Shown piece by piece: positions 45,962 to 56,626 of a DNA stretch of 64,000 nucleotides. The notes below the pieces were generated by a model. The model saw only the letters and a program-made list of their open reading frames with translations. It had not been told where the DNA came from and ran no database searches. Within the stretch, counting starts at the first letter, position 1, and each line of letters opens with the position of its first letter. The stretch is from Lentilactobacillus curieae (GTDB lineage Bacteria; Bacillota; Bacilli; Lactobacillales; Lactobacillaceae): the NCBI RefSeq assembly GCF_000785105.2, contig NZ_CP018906.1, positions 1,984,001 through 2,048,000 on the forward strand. The letters are read 5' to 3'. A program made the translations under genes and the position numbers.

Positions 45962-47896
45962 CTAGATAAGCTCTTCTTCAGTGTGATGTGGGTCTTGGAT
46001 TCGCTTAAACATTTTTTCAATATCTTCATTTGTAAATTTTACTAGGACCGGGCGTCCATGTGGGCAGTTATATGGATTTTCACATTGAGGTAACCGCTCC
46101 AGTAATGCTTTAGCTTGCCGTTCATCAAGGTGGTGGTTTGCTTTAATGGCCCGTTTGCAACTCATCATAATGGCTGCCTTTTCCCTAAATGCTGCCACAG
46201 AAATTTTATGGTTGGTCAATATCCAATCAATCATTTCTTTAATTGTAGACTCTTCCTGACCGGCCTTAAACCACATTGGGTGCTGGTGAACGATAAAACT
46301 ATTCTGACCAAAGTCTTCCAGAAATAATCCAAGTTCCCTTAAAACTGGTAATTTATCCATAATTAACAGGTAGTCACTAGTTGAATAATCAAGGATGATT
46401 GGTACCAATAGCTTTTGTTGGTCAGGACTGACTTCCCCAATTTTTTGGCGATAATACTCGTAATTAACCCGTTCTTGAGCAGCATGTTGATCAACTAAAT
46501 ACATACCTTCCTCAGTTTCTGCAATTAAATACGTACCATGAATTTGTCCAATGTAGTGAAGGTCAGGAAATCCAGAATCAAACTTAAATTCTTCAACATC
46601 AGCTAATTCAGCAACTTCACTAGCTTTCTGTTCTGCCGGAGATTGTGGCCCTGAGATATCTTGAAACGCTGGTAACGATTCCGGTTCGGTTGCTACACGG
46701 TTTTCAAACCGACTAACTTCTGGAAGACTCAACTCTCGCTTATTATTAATTACGATTGGTTGATTCAATTCGGGAGCGTCATGAAATTCAGATTTAGGTT
46801 CAGTTAACGCTGGTTGAGGAGTTGGTGCTGGTCTAACTGGAGCGGGAGTTGAATCAAAAATATCAACCATTTTTGATTGTTGTTTGAATGGCTCAGACGC
46901 ATCGGGGATCAACTGCTTATCAGCTAACGCACTTGAAATTGCTTCATAAATTAGCTTTGAGATTTGCCCTTCATCGCTGATCCTAACTTCCTGCTTGGTT
47001 GGGTGAACGTTAACGTCAATCAATGCAGGATCGGCCTTAATTTCAATTACTGAGATTGGAAAGCGACCAATCATCAACTTGGATCCATAACCAGAAATTA
47101 CTGCCTTAGTTAGCCCAAAATTCTTAATGTAACGGCCATTCAAAATAATGGAGATATAGTTCCTTGACGCCCTAGTAAGTTCCGGCAAACTAACATAGCC
47201 GTTGACCTCTAAATCTAAATTATCAGCATGAATTTTGACCATCTTGCTAACAGTCTTCATCCCATAAATTGCCCCTAAAACTTGAAGTAAGTTACCCCGA
47301 CCTGAAGTCCGCAATAGCTCTCTGCCATTACTTGTAAAAGAAAAAGCAACTTCAGGATGACTAACAGCAAGCCGGTTGACCATATCAGAAATCCGTGATA
47401 ATTCAGTGTTTGGCGAACTCATGTATTTTAGCCTAGCTGGGGTGTTATAAAACAATGAAGAAACCTCAATAGTAGTTCCTTTCCGAGCTGGGGCGGGCTT
47501 TTCATTAACTAATTTTCCACCTGCGTAATTAACTTCAATTCCTTGGCCGCCCTCTGAGGTTTGCATTCTGACCTTCGCAACTGAGGCAATTGAAGGTAAA
47601 GCCTCACCACGGAATCCCAAACTACGGACCCGAAATAAGTCTCGCTGTTCAGCAATCTTACTCGTCGCATGGCGTAAAAAGGCAGTCTTAACTTCCTGAG
47701 GATCAATTCCATTACCATCGTCGACGATTTTGATGAACTTTAACCCTGCATCCTCGACAGTAATGTTGATTTCTGTACTTTTGGCGTCAATCGCATTCTC
47801 AACTAATTCCTTAACCACAGAGGCTGGTCGCTCGACAACTTCTCCCGCAGCAATCTGGTTAGCTAATACTGTTGGTAATTCATGGATTTTTGCCAT
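45962..47896 (-). CDS. mutL: DNA mismatch repair protein MutL
   Basis: 644 aa. GHKL ATPase N half: ENAIDAKSTEI, DDGNGI, RSLGFRGEALPSIAS, PARLKYM. A Pro/Ser-rich linker (about 335-420) then the C-terminal endonuclease domain with DQHAAQERVNYE, a match to DQHA(X)2E(X)4E, plus ACKRAIKANH and CPHGRP. So this MutL should nick DNA. Ten bases after mutS. Confidence 0.97.
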   Translation of the reverse strand: MAKIHELPTVLANQIAAGEVVERPASVVKELVENAIDAKSTEINITVEDAGLKFIKIVDDGNGIDPQEVKTAFLRHATSKIAEQRDLFRVRSLGFRGEALPSIASVAKVRMQTSEGGQGIEVNYAGGKLVNEKPAPARKGTTIEVSSLFYNTPARLKYMSSPNTELSRISDMVNRLAVSHPEVAFSFTSNGRELLRTSGRGNLLQVLGAIYGMKTVSKMVKIHADNLDLEVNGYVSLPELTRASRNYISIILNGRYIKNFGLTKAVISGYGSKLMIGRFPISVIEIKADPALIDVNVHPTKQEVRISDEGQISKLIYEAISSALADKQLIPDASEPFKQQSKMVDIFDSTPAPVRPAPTPQPALTEPKSEFHDAPELNQPIVINNKRELSLPEVSRFENRVATEPESLPAFQDISGPQSPAEQKASEVAELADVEEFKFDSGFPDLHYIGQIHGTYLIAETEEGMYLVDQHAAQERVNYEYYRQKIGEVSPDQQKLLVPIILDYSTSDYLLIMDKLPVLRELGLFLEDFGQNSFIVHQHPMWFKAGQEESTIKEMIDWILTNHKISVAAFREKAAIMMSCKRAIKANHHLDERQAKALLERLPQCENPYNCPHGRPVLVKFTNEDIEKMFKRIQDPHHTEEELI

Positions 47897-47906
47897 TTTA
47901 AATCAC

Positions 47907-50507
47907 CTAATCCTTTTTAATCTTCTGTTGCCATTTATAAACTTGATTCATAATTTCCATTGGTGTTCTTGACATTAAATCAAGTTTTTTCAGTTGTGAA
48001 ATTACATCAGCTTGTTTTTCGTCAATCTGATCCAGTGGGAACAAGGAAATCTGCTCCTCACTCTGAGGTTCTCGCTCAATATTTTCAACCATGGCGTTTG
48101 CTGAGCCATGAACTTCATTTTCGTTATCTTCTTGGAGATTGTCCAAAATCGTGCTAGCTCTTCCAAGCAATGACTTCGGTAGGCCCGCCAATTTAGCAAC
48201 GTGAATCCCGTATGATTTATCTGCTGGGCCCATCTGAATCTTATGAAGAAACACTAATTCACCATTTGATTCAGTTGCTCCCACGTGAACGTTCTTTAAC
48301 TGTTTTAAAGACTGATCTAAGGCAGTTAGCTCATGATAATGGGTTGAAAATAGGGTTTTCGCCCCAATATTGTTATGCACATATTCAATGATTGCCTGAG
48401 CTAGTGCCATTCCATCATAAGTCGCAGTTCCCCGACCAATTTCATCAAATAGGATCAAACTATTAGGCGTTGCGTTTTCAATGGCATCATCAGCTTCCTT
48501 CATTTCAACCATGAAGGTACTCTGCCCCGATATTAAGTCATCTGCGGCACCAATTCTGGTAAAGATCTTATCAAAAATTGGCATCTCAGCGCTTTTCGCT
48601 GGGACAAAACAGCCTACCTGGTTCATTATGACTGCCAATGCGAGTTGCCGCATGTAAGTACTCTTACCAGACATATTGGGCCCAGTAATAAGTAACACGT
48701 TAGTATCCTCATTCAGGTCAACATCATTAGGAACATACTGTTGATGGCCTAAAACCTTCTCAACCACAGGATGACGACCATCAACAATTTTAACTTCATG
48801 ACCATCAATTAATTGAGGCTTAATAAACCGGTATTCTTCAGACACAGCAGCAAAGCTTTGAAGGACATCAGTCGTCGCAATTGCATCTGCCAAACGTTGA
48901 ATATCCTTTATCGCTGCTTTTATTTGATCACGAACCTCGACGAATAATTTGTACTCAAGATTTTTGCTTTGTTCTTGAGCTTCTAAAATCATGGCTTCTT
49001 TTTCTTTTAACTCTGGGGTCGAGAATCTCTCCGAGTTTGCTAACGTTTGTTTTCTTTGGTAACGATTCTCTGGAATTTTGGCTAAGTTGGTCTTGGTAAC
49101 CTCGATGTAGTAACCAAAAACGTGATTAAACCCAACTTTTAGATTATTAATGCCAGTAACTTCACGTTCTTTAGCCTCTAACTCAGCCAGCCAGCGTTGA
49201 GCATTATTAGTCGCATCACGGTATTTATCGAGCTGCTCATCATAACCGTCCTTAATGACACCTCCGTCTGTAACAGAAATCGGTGGTTCATCGGCAATTG
49301 CCCGGTCAATCAAATCGACGATGTTATCTAAGGGAACTAGCTCCCTTAATAAATCATCAAAATTTTTATCCGCAATCTGCTCAAGAATGTAACGTACCTT
49401 AGGCACTTGCATCAGTGACGTTTTTAGTTGGATCATGTCTCGACCATTAACGCTTCCAAATGCAACTCGGCCTGATAGTCGTTCCAAATCATAAACTTTG
49501 ATTAGTTCATCTTGAAGTTGATTGCGTTCAAAGAAATGTTCCACCAAAACACCGACAATGTTTTGTCTTTGTTCAATTTTTCCTCGATTTACTAACGGCC
49601 GTTCAAGCCACTGCTTTAAAGTTCTACCACCCATTGCAGTCTTAGTTTGATCCAACAACCACAGTAAAGTCCCTTGCTTCTTTCCAGTTCGAATATTCCG
49701 GACTAATTCTAGATTGTATTGAGAATTATGATCCATCTCCAAGAAATCGGAAGGTTCATACATAACTGCCCGCTTTAAGTGATCTAAACTCCGCTTTTGG
49801 GTAGTTTCGATGTATGAAATTAAGAGTGACAGTACTTGTCTTGCAGAATCGCCTTCTGCGTCTTGGCTTAAATAACTAGTTGAAGAGTTGGCTGGCAACA
49901 ATTCCTGTTTAGAAATCAGAATTCCTAATTTAGTCAAAGTTTCGGTAGCTTTTACAGGCAAATTATCGCCCAGAACGACAGTTTCTTTGCTTGATAGTGA
50001 AACTACCTCGTTAATGATTTCATCGATAGAAGTAAGATTAGCAACCTTAAGCTCTCCAGTTGAAAGGTCAGCATAAGCGAATCCATAAGTACCTTCATCG
50101 GAATTATAGTAAAGGGCAGTCAAATAATTGTTTTCTTTAGCGTTTTCACTACCAGTTTGGAACTGAGTCCCTGGAGTTACCAATTGAATAACTTCTCGCT
50201 TAACCATTCCCTTAGCAAGCTTAGGATCTTCCATTTGCTCACAGATTGCGACTTTATATCCTTGGTCTACCAAGATATCAATGTAGTTCTGCACCGACTT
50301 ATGGGGCACACCACACATTGGCACTGGGTTCTTTGAGCTTTTATTGCGGTTGGTTAACGTAAGCTCAAGAATTTGTGACCCTTTTATGGCGTCATCGTTG
50401 AACATTTCATAAAAATCACCCAGACGGTAGAACAAGAATGCGTCAGGATACTGATCCTTGATTTTTTGATACTGCTCCATCATTGGAGTTACTTCACTTT
50501 TTGCCAA
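47907..50507 (-). CDS. mutS: DNA mismatch recognition ATPase MutS
   Basis: 866 aa MutS1. Mismatch-binding Phe-x-Glu region [11 protein letters not shown] (about residues 27-37), Walker [10 protein letters not shown], Walker [13 protein letters not shown], and C-terminal helix-turn-helix. It lies 12 bases after ymdB and runs on to mutL, ruvA, ruvB, queA, tgt and yajC. Confidence 0.97.
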   Translation of the reverse strand: MAKSEVTPMMEQYQKIKDQYPDAFLFYRLGDFYEMFNDDAIKGSQILELTLTNRNKSSKNPVPMCGVPHKSVQNYIDILVDQGYKVAICEQMEDPKLAKGMVKREVIQLVTPGTQFQTGSENAKENNYLTALYYNSDEGTYGFAYADLSTGELKVANLTSIDEIINEVVSLSSKETVVLGDNLPVKATETLTKLGILISKQELLPANSSTSYLSQDAEGDSARQVLSLLISYIETTQKRSLDHLKRAVMYEPSDFLEMDHNSQYNLELVRNIRTGKKQGTLLWLLDQTKTAMGGRTLKQWLERPLVNRGKIEQRQNIVGVLVEHFFERNQLQDELIKVYDLERLSGRVAFGSVNGRDMIQLKTSLMQVPKVRYILEQIADKNFDDLLRELVPLDNIVDLIDRAIADEPPISVTDGGVIKDGYDEQLDKYRDATNNAQRWLAELEAKEREVTGINNLKVGFNHVFGYYIEVTKTNLAKIPENRYQRKQTLANSERFSTPELKEKEAMILEAQEQSKNLEYKLFVEVRDQIKAAIKDIQRLADAIATTDVLQSFAAVSEEYRFIKPQLIDGHEVKIVDGRHPVVEKVLGHQQYVPNDVDLNEDTNVLLITGPNMSGKSTYMRQLALAVIMNQVGCFVPAKSAEMPIFDKIFTRIGAADDLISGQSTFMVEMKEADDAIENATPNSLILFDEIGRGTATYDGMALAQAIIEYVHNNIGAKTLFSTHYHELTALDQSLKQLKNVHVGATESNGELVFLHKIQMGPADKSYGIHVAKLAGLPKSLLGRASTILDNLQEDNENEVHGSANAMVENIEREPQSEEQISLFPLDQIDEKQADVISQLKKLDLMSRTPMEIMNQVYKWQQKIKKD

Positions 50508-50519
50508 TCTAAAGTCTCC

Positions 50520-51317
50520 TTAAAAAAGTCCGTTCTCCATTTGCTTAACGGGTTCAATTTTAGTTGCGTTTCCAGTCTTTTCATCAATGTCTATGATACA
50601 TCCACAAATGATTCCTCGACTATCTTCATCCACTTTATATCTTGCTGGACGCTGATTTAAAAATCTCTCAATGACACTTTTTTCTTGCATTCCAAGCATT
50701 CCATCAGCCGGCCCAGTCATCCCTGCGTCCGTAAGAAAAGCAGTTTTTCCATTGATAATTCTAGCGTCATTGGTTTGAACGTGAGTGTGAGTGCCAACAA
50801 CTGCAGAAACTTCGCCACTCATATACTTAGCGAATGCTAACTTTTCGCTAGTGGCTTCAGCATGAAAGTCAACAAAGAATGCATCAGCTTCGGATTGTAA
50901 AGATTTTACCAGCTCAGTTGCTTCCCTAAAAGGATCATCTAAATTATCTAAAAATACTCTACCTTGAAAATTTAACACAGCAAGCCTGAAACCATTGACA
51001 TTCATAATGGTATATCCTGTTCCAGGGACGTTTTCTCCCGGAAAATTGTACGGTCTGATCAACCGCTTCGAGTCATCAATAAAATCATTGATTTCGGGGT
51101 TGCTCCAAGCGTGGTTACCCAGAGTAACAACATCAACTCCAGATGACATCATTTCTTTGTAACCCGAAAGATTGATGCCCCTTCCCATTGGTGTTGAGTT
51201 TTCTCCATTAGCAATCGTGACTTGAGGCCGGTATTCCTGCTTTAATGCTGGAACATAATCCCTAATCATTTTCATTCCCTTATTTCCAACAACATCACCG
51301 ATGAAAAGAATCCGCAT
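50520..51317 (-). CDS. ymdB: YmdB-family phosphodiesterase
   Basis: 265 aa calcineurin-like phosphodiesterase. Metal sites: FIGDVVGNKG, NGENST, TLGNHAWSN, DFHAEATSEK, GTHTHVQTNDA. In B. subtilis YmdB hydrolyses 2',3'-cAMP and affects biofilm and sporulation genes. Start at 51317 (MRILFIGD). It follows rny, its usual neighbour. Confidence 0.93.
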   Translation of the reverse strand: MRILFIGDVVGNKGMKMIRDYVPALKQEYRPQVTIANGENSTPMGRGINLSGYKEMMSSGVDVVTLGNHAWSNPEINDFIDDSKRLIRPYNFPGENVPGTGYTIMNVNGFRLAVLNFQGRVFLDNLDDPFREATELVKSLQSEADAFFVDFHAEATSEKLAFAKYMSGEVSAVVGTHTHVQTNDARIINGKTAFLTDAGMTGPADGMLGMQEKSVIERFLNQRPARYKVDEDSRGIICGCIIDIDEKTGNATKIEPVKQMENGLF

Positions 51318-51388
51318 TCTGTATTTCCTCATTACTTTCTATTATGTAATTTAAGTTTGATTATCAATAAGATTTTACAATTATAAAA

Positions 51389-51412
51389 GAAAAAAGACCA
51401 GCTTACCTGATC
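51389..51412 (-). terminator. Terminator of rny
   Basis: GATCAG / CTGGTC hairpin (51396-51412, one G:U) with seven T. Confidence 0.7.
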
Positions 51413-51414
51413 TT

Positions 51415-52995
51415 TTACTTTGCATATTCAACCGATCTGACTTCACGAATAACCGTGACCTTGATGTGGCCGGGATACTTCATTTCAGATTCAATTTTTT
51501 GTTTAATGTTTCTAGAAAGGACAATCGCCTGGGTGTCAGAGACATCGTTTGGCTTTGCAATTACCCTAATTTCTCTACCAGCTTGAATTGCATAACTCTT
51601 CTCAACTTCATCGAAACTATCGGTGATCTTTTCGAGGCTATCCAATCTGTGTACAAAGCTTTCCAAAGACTCACTGTGTGCACCTGGTCTAGAAATGGCA
51701 ATCTTTTCAGCAACTGCAACTAACTCAGAAATAATAAATTCTGGTTGATTTCCTTCGTGATAAGCAGCAATGGAGTCGATAACTACGGGACTCTCATGAT
51801 ACTTCTTTGCTAAATCAACACCAACATCAACGTGAGATCCCTCAACACCGCTGTTGGCGGCCTTTCCTATATCGTGTAATAATCCTGCGCGCTTAGCTAA
51901 AGTAACATCCTCACCTAATTCAGACGCCAATGCGCCTGCTAACTTAGCAACCTCAATTGAATGACTTAACAGATTTTGACCATTAACAATCTTAAAGTTT
52001 AATTGACCAACCAGCTTGATCATATCAGGACCCATTGAGTGGATTCCGAGTTCAAACAACGTTTCTTCTCCAATTTCTTGGATACGTTGCTCAAGTTCTT
52101 TACGACTCTTATCAACCATCTCTTCAATGCGAGCTGGATGAATTCGGCCATCCTTTATCAATTTTTCAAGGGTCATCTTAGCGACTTCTCTTCTAATTGG
52201 ATCAAATCCGCTTAACACAACCGCCTCGGGAGTATCATCGATAATTAAATCAACTCCAGTAAGGGTCTCAAAAGTACGAATGTTTCGGCCTTCACGACCA
52301 ATGATTCGTCCCTTCATATCCTCATTAGGCAAATTAACAACTGTAACTGTCGTTTCAGACACAACGTCTGCTGAACTCTGTTGAATAGCTTCGATAATTA
52401 ACTTCTTGGCATTCTCATCAGCTTCAGCAGCTGCCTGATCATAGCTCTCCTTAACCATTCGAGCCTTTTCATCAGTTAGCTTTGCATCTGTTTCCTTTAA
52501 AATCATTTCGCGCGCTTCGTCGTTTGACAACCCAGCAACACGTTCAATTTCTGATTGGCGTTTTTCAATAAGTGAGTTTGCTTCTTTTTGTTGTGATACT
52601 AAACTTTGTTGTTCCTTATTAATTCTTTGTTCTTTACGGTTAAGACTGTTTTCCCGCTTTTCGAAGGAAGAATCTTTCCGGTCTAGAGCCTCTTCACGCT
52701 GCAAAAGTCTATCTTCCTGTTTTTGAATTTCAGAGCGACGTTTTTTGAGCTCATTCTCAACAGTACTACGATAGCGATGATTATCTTCTTGAGCAGTTAA
52801 CTTAGATTCCTTAATTAATGTGTCCGCCTTTTTCTTGGCATCTGCAATAATTTCACTAGCACTGCTTTTCGTAGATTGTTCTTCACGCAACTGAATTTTT
52901 TTCTGGGTAGTTTTCCCAAATATAAAACTAATAATTCCAACTATACCAGCAACAAGGATAGCGATGATTGCGAGGATTATTCCAGTCATATTCAT
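51415..52995 (-). CDS. rny: Ribonuclease Y
   Basis: 526 aa membrane-anchored endoribonuclease, the main initiator of mRNA decay in Firmicutes. N-terminal membrane helix (IILAIIAILVAGIVGIISFIFG), long coiled coil (about 25-210), KH domain (NLPNEDMKGRIIGREGRN) and HD domain (LLHDIGKAANSG). ATG 5 bases after GGAGGTG. Own promoter upstream and terminator downstream. Confidence 0.97.
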   Translation of the reverse strand: MNMTGIILAIIAILVAGIVGIISFIFGKTTQKKIQLREEQSTKSSASEIIADAKKKADTLIKESKLTAQEDNHRYRSTVENELKKRRSEIQKQEDRLLQREEALDRKDSSFEKRENSLNRKEQRINKEQQSLVSQQKEANSLIEKRQSEIERVAGLSNDEAREMILKETDAKLTDEKARMVKESYDQAAAEADENAKKLIIEAIQQSSADVVSETTVTVVNLPNEDMKGRIIGREGRNIRTFETLTGVDLIIDDTPEAVVLSGFDPIRREVAKMTLEKLIKDGRIHPARIEEMVDKSRKELEQRIQEIGEETLFELGIHSMGPDMIKLVGQLNFKIVNGQNLLSHSIEVAKLAGALASELGEDVTLAKRAGLLHDIGKAANSGVEGSHVDVGVDLAKKYHESPVVIDSIAAYHEGNQPEFIISELVAVAEKIAISRPGAHSESLESFVHRLDSLEKITDSFDEVEKSYAIQAGREIRVIAKPNDVSDTQAIVLSRNIKQKIESEMKYPGHIKVTVIREVRSVEYAK

Positions 52996-53075
52996 GACTT
53001 CACCTCCAAATCATCATAAAATGATTATAGTTTAAACCAATAATAAGATGTTATTTGATTATTGACACAACTATT

Positions 53076-53104
53076 ATTCTAATGTGTTGGCCTGACAGTG
53101 TCAA
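53076..53104 (-). promoter_or_regulatory. rny promoter
   Basis: Minus-strand TTGACA (53099-53104), 17 bases, TAGAAT (53076-53081), some 80 bases before the start. Confidence 0.7.
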
Positions 53105-53144
53105 TCATCTTCATCGTAATATCAATGTTTTCATGCAATTTTTC

Positions 53145-53195
53145 ATTTATAGCAAAAAAGCAGTGGCAATTTAGCCACTACTTTTTGCTATAAAT
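53145..53195. terminator. Long palindromic terminator of recA
   Basis: Arms of about 22 bases (53145-53167 and 53174-53195) around AATTTA; core AGTGGC / GCCACT, outer A and T runs pair, so it would end transcription both ways. Confidence 0.88.
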
Positions 53196-53200
53196 CAATT

Positions 53201-54304
53201 TTATTTGTCGATATTTAAATCTAAGCTTTCTGCTTCAGGTTTAGTTTCTTTGTCGTCCGCCTTGTTATCTTTGCCTTTTGGCTTGTCATCAGTCTTTTTA
53301 CTATCTGATTGATCATCAGGAATCCCATAGGCTTCTCGAACTTTAGTTTCAACCTCGGCGTAAATATCTGGATGGTCAACAAGGTATTGCTTAGCGTTCT
53401 CTCTACCTTGGCCAATCCGATCCTCACCATATGAATACCAAGATCCAGATTTATTAACGATGTCCTTCTCAACGGCCATATCGATAAGTTCACCAGATTG
53501 AGAGATTCCTTGGCCATACATGATATCAACTTCGGCTCTTCTAAATGGAGGAGCTACCTTATTCTTAACCACTTTGATTCGGGTCCGGTTACCAATAATG
53601 TCAGTTCCATCTTTAATCTGTTCAGCTCTTCTAACTTCAAGTCTGATTGTTGAATAGAACTTCAATGCCCGGCCACCAGGAGTGGTTTCAGGATTACCAA
53701 ACATAACCCCAACCTTTTCACGAATCTGGTTAATGAACAATGCAATTGTTTTAGTTTTGTTAATTGTTCCGGATAACTTACGAAGCGCTTGTGACATTAA
53801 ACGAGCTTGTAACCCAACATGTTGGTCTCCCATTTCACCGTCAATTTCTGCTCGTGGAACCAATGCAGCAACTGAATCGACAACTACAATATCGATTGCA
53901 CCACTGGTAACCAAGGCATCGGCAATCTGAAGCCCTTGTTCACCAGTATCTGGTTGTGAAAGCAACAAATCGTCAATGTTTACACCTAAATGAGTTGCAT
54001 ATACAGGATCCAACGCATTTTCGGCATCGATGTATGCTGCAGTTCCCCCACGTTTTTGAACTTCAGCAACGGCATGTAACGCAACCGTTGTTTTACCAGA
54101 ACTTTCAGGACCGTAGATTTCAACGATTCTTCCTCGTGGATAGCCACCCACCCCAAGTGCTTCATCGAGGGCTAGTGAGCCAGTTGGAATTGTTGAAATT
54201 TGGGTATCGGCTTTGTCTCCCATTCGCATGATGGAGCCTTTTCCGAACTCTTTTTCAATACTCTTTAGCGCCTTATCTAAGGCAGCTTTTCTTTGGTCAG
54301 CCAT
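53201..54304 (-). CDS. recA: Recombinase RecA
   Basis: 367 aa. Walker [10 protein letters not shown] (about residues 65-73), [15 protein letters not shown]1/L2 loops with [17 protein letters not shown], and a charged C-terminal tail rich in Lys and Asp. Forms filaments on single-stranded DNA, drives strand exchange, triggers LexA cleavage. GGGAGG upstream. Promoter bears a perfect LexA box. Own terminator. Confidence 0.98.
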   Translation of the reverse strand: MADQRKAALDKALKSIEKEFGKGSIMRMGDKADTQISTIPTGSLALDEALGVGGYPRGRIVEIYGPESSGKTTVALHAVAEVQKRGGTAAYIDAENALDPVYATHLGVNIDDLLLSQPDTGEQGLQIADALVTSGAIDIVVVDSVAALVPRAEIDGEMGDQHVGLQARLMSQALRKLSGTINKTKTIALFINQIREKVGVMFGNPETTPGGRALKFYSTIRLEVRRAEQIKDGTDIIGNRTRIKVVKNKVAPPFRRAEVDIMYGQGISQSGELIDMAVEKDIVNKSGSWYSYGEDRIGQGRENAKQYLVDHPDIYAEVETKVREAYGIPDDQSDSKKTDDKPKGKDNKADDKETKPEAESLDLNIDK

Positions 54305-54348
54305 TCGTTACCTCCCACTTTCCGTTAGGAAATGTTTACTAGTCAACT

Positions 54349-54377
54349 ATACTAATGATTTTTAAAAAAATCAACAA
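54349..54377 (-). promoter_or_regulatory. recA promoter
   Basis: Minus-strand TTGTTG (54372-54377), 17 bases, TAGTAT (54349-54354). Confidence 0.6.
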
Positions 54378-54382
54378 AAATG

Positions 54383-54396
54383 CGAACAAAAGTTCG
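54383..54396. promoter_or_regulatory. LexA box upstream of recA
   Basis: CGAACAAAAGTTCG, a perfect palindrome CGAAC-N4-GTTCG just upstream of the recA -35 and next to the pncC stop. Confidence 0.85.
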
Positions 54397-54397
54397 T

Positions 54398-54868
54398 TTA
54401 TTTTTCAATTTCCGCCAAAACTAATTTTAGCCCTTGCTCAACACAATGTGTTCTAATTTCATTTCGACTACCATCGAAGTGATACTCCCTTGAATAAGTT
54501 TTATCACCCGGAAGCGCAATCCCGATAAAAACTGTTCCTGCTGGTTTACCTTCTAGTGAATCAGGACCAGCAGCTCCAGTAAATGAGATCCCGATATCTT
54601 TTCTTAGGATTGATCGTGCTTGATTTGCCATCCAAACAACAGTCTCACCACTTACTACCCCAAAAGTATCAATTACATCTTTTGGAATTCCCAGCAGTTG
54701 TTCCTTAACTTCATTCGAGTAGGTCACAAAACCACCCTCAAAGGCGCTTGAGACTCCAGGCACTTGGCCAATTGTACTTTGAAATTCACCTGCAGTTAAG
54801 CTTTCAGCAGCGGTAATTGAAATGTCTTTCTCAATCAGAAGATTTACCACGCGCTCTTGAATTGTCAT
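54398..54868 (-). CDS. pncC: CinA C-terminal domain protein (nicotinamide-nucleotide amidase type)
   Basis: 156 aa, corresponding to only the C-terminal domain of CinA: ITAAESLTAGEFQSTIGQVPGVS, VTYSNEVKEQLLG, SFTGAAGPDSLEGKPAGTVFIG. PncC recycles NMN to NaMN by deamidation. Full CinA of most lactobacilli (about 410 aa) has an N-terminal MoaB-like domain; there is no room for it between pgsA and this gene, so it is absent rather than frameshifted. Start at 54868 (MTIQERVV), 7 bases after GGGAGG. Adjacent to recA, as cinA usually is. Confidence 0.9.
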   Translation of the reverse strand: MTIQERVVNLLIEKDISITAAESLTAGEFQSTIGQVPGVSSAFEGGFVTYSNEVKEQLLGIPKDVIDTFGVVSGETVVWMANQARSILRKDIGISFTGAAGPDSLEGKPAGTVFIGIALPGDKTYSREYHFDGSRNEIRTHCVEQGLKLVLAEIEK

Positions 54869-54896
54869 TACCATTCCTCCCAAAGATATAGATACG

Positions 54897-54922
54897 AAAA
54901 AAGAAGATAAAAAATTATCTTC
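54897..54922 (-). terminator. Terminator of pgsA
   Basis: GAAGATAA / TTATCTTC (54903-54910, 54915-54922) with six T on the minus strand. Confidence 0.8.
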
Positions 54923-54935
54923 TTTTGAAAATTAT

Positions 54936-55517
54936 TTAAAAAGAATCAGAGAAAATTGACCGATTTTTAACAAAATAATCAATCCCAGAATAAACTGTAA
55001 AGAACAAGCAAATGTATAACATAATTTCTCCAAGTGGTAAGTTAATTGCCGCAAAGAAGACGTTATTAAGTAGCAAGAAAATAATTGCCAACATCTGCGT
55101 TGTAGTTTTAATTTTCCCTGGCCAAGCGGCTGCCAATACCTGGCCATCATTTTCAACGATGATTAATCTTAGACCAGTAACTGCTAATTCCCGGCAAACG
55201 ATTATGGCAACTACCCATGCAGGTGCCATATTTAACTCCACCAAAAAGATAAATGCTGTCATAACCAACATTTTGTCGGCTAATGGGTCAGCAAACTTGC
55301 CAAAGTTAGTGACCAAATGGTTTCTTCTAGCAATTTGACCATCCAAAAAATCAGTTAGCGAGGCAACGATGAAAACCAAAGCAGCAAGAAGTCGGCTTCC
55401 TGTTAAGACTGTTCCGCCAACCTGCATAACCCCCATTGTTGTAGGAATCGCTAAAATCAAAATGAAAAATGGTATCAAAATGATTCTAAAAATTGTTAAT
55501 TTATTTGGTAAATTCAT
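54936..55517 (-). CDS. pgsA: Phosphatidylglycerophosphate synthase
   Basis: 193 aa membrane enzyme (CDP-diacylglycerol + glycerol-3-phosphate to PGP). Exact CDP-alcohol transferase signature DX2DGX2ARX8GX3DX3D between Asp56 and Asp81. Several membrane segments. Starts 21 bases after rodZ; the rodZ-pgsA-cinA-recA order is widespread in Firmicutes. Confidence 0.96.
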   Translation of the reverse strand: MNLPNKLTIFRIILIPFFILILAIPTTMGVMQVGGTVLTGSRLLAALVFIVASLTDFLDGQIARRNHLVTNFGKFADPLADKMLVMTAFIFLVELNMAPAWVVAIIVCRELAVTGLRLIIVENDGQVLAAAWPGKIKTTTQMLAIIFLLLNNVFFAAINLPLGEIMLYICLFFTVYSGIDYFVKNRSIFSDSF

Positions 55518-55538
55518 CTTAAGCCCTCAACATTCTTA

Positions 55539-56546
55539 TTAATATCCTGTGGTACCTGTATCTGTACCTGTTTGGGTACCCGTAGTATCCGTTGTTGTAT
55601 CAGTTGTTGATGAAGAAGTTTCAGTGCTTGATGAATCTGCTGAACCGTTAAGTTGGAGAATAACGTTTCTAACCTGACTTGATGCTGTTGGCAACTTCAT
55701 TTGCTTACCATCAACAGAAATCTTGGTTACGGGTGCATTACCAGAATTAATTGTTACTGATGATGTATTCGCAGGAAGCGAAACGGTGTGTGATTTACCA
55801 GCAGTTAAAGCAGCTTGCCACAATGAACTACCGTCCGCAGTTACTGACATCCAAGCACTAGTTGCAGACGAGTCAGAAGTAGCTGAATCTGATCCTGATG
55901 CTTCTGTAACGCTTAGCTTAATTTTAGGCGTCTTGGAAGCACCTTTAACCCGATAAGTTAAATCAGAATCAGTTGCTGACAGTTGACTGAAACTAACTTT
56001 CGTATTTGAAGTTGAGGCCTTTTTCTTGGCTTTCTTGGCACTGGATGACTTACTGCTTGAGCTTGATCCAGAAACAGAAACTTTGCTAGTCTCAATTTCA
56101 GTCTTTGCAGTATTCCTAGTGCTTTTAGCTGCAGCAACCCAAATGGCAATCAAGATGATCAATACAACCACAGAAACGGCTGCAATCGGAATATAACGGC
56201 GAATTTTCTCAGTTCGCTCATCAGCTTTACGTTGAACTGAACGAGTTTGAGGATTGTCATCGTTTACTCGATCAACATATTCAGGATCTTCAGTATCCGG
56301 AAGCTTGTGGTTAAAGTCGTTTAACAATTCCTGACCGTTTAGTCCCACAGAGTCAGCGTATTGTTTAACGAAGGCTCTCACGTAGAACTCACCTGGTAAA
56401 GCATCGAAATTGTTATCTTCAATCGCCATTAAATAACGCTTTTGAATTTTGGTATTTTTTTGTAAATCATCAAGGGTATAACCTTTGGCCACCCTTGCAT
56501 CGTGTAATTTTTGTCCAATTGTTACGGATTGGTTTTCGTTATCCAT
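55539..56546 (-). CDS. rodZ: RodZ-like cytoskeletal protein (YmfM)
   Basis: 335 aa. Cytosolic helix-turn-helix (GQKLHDARVAKGYTLDDLQ, residues 12-30), basic juxtamembrane stretch, membrane helix (IAAVSVVVLIILIAIWVA, about 132-149), Ser/Lys-rich linker, DUF4115 domain and a Thr/Ser/Gly-repeat tail ending TGTQTGTDTGTTGY. Likely links MreB to cell elongation; MreD is in this window at the far end. Upstream of pgsA. Confidence 0.9.
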   Translation of the reverse strand: MDNENQSVTIGQKLHDARVAKGYTLDDLQKNTKIQKRYLMAIEDNNFDALPGEFYVRAFVKQYADSVGLNGQELLNDFNHKLPDTEDPEYVDRVNDDNPQTRSVQRKADERTEKIRRYIPIAAVSVVVLIILIAIWVAAAKSTRNTAKTEIETSKVSVSGSSSSSKSSSAKKAKKKASTSNTKVSFSQLSATDSDLTYRVKGASKTPKIKLSVTEASGSDSATSDSSATSAWMSVTADGSSLWQAALTAGKSHTVSLPANTSSVTINSGNAPVTKISVDGKQMKLPTASSQVRNVILQLNGSADSSSTETSSSTTDTTTDTTGTQTGTDTGTTGY

Positions 56547-56626
56547 ACTGATTCTCCATTACTTTTTTTATCATTAAGTCAAGTATAGCATATGATTTTC
56601 ATCAGATTTACACCTTAAAAAATAAT

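Noticed and set aside
53145-53195. Long palindrome after recA as an attachment site or mobile element end
   Set aside because: Core GC hairpin with A/T flanks is a standard two-way terminator; no repeats or integrase.
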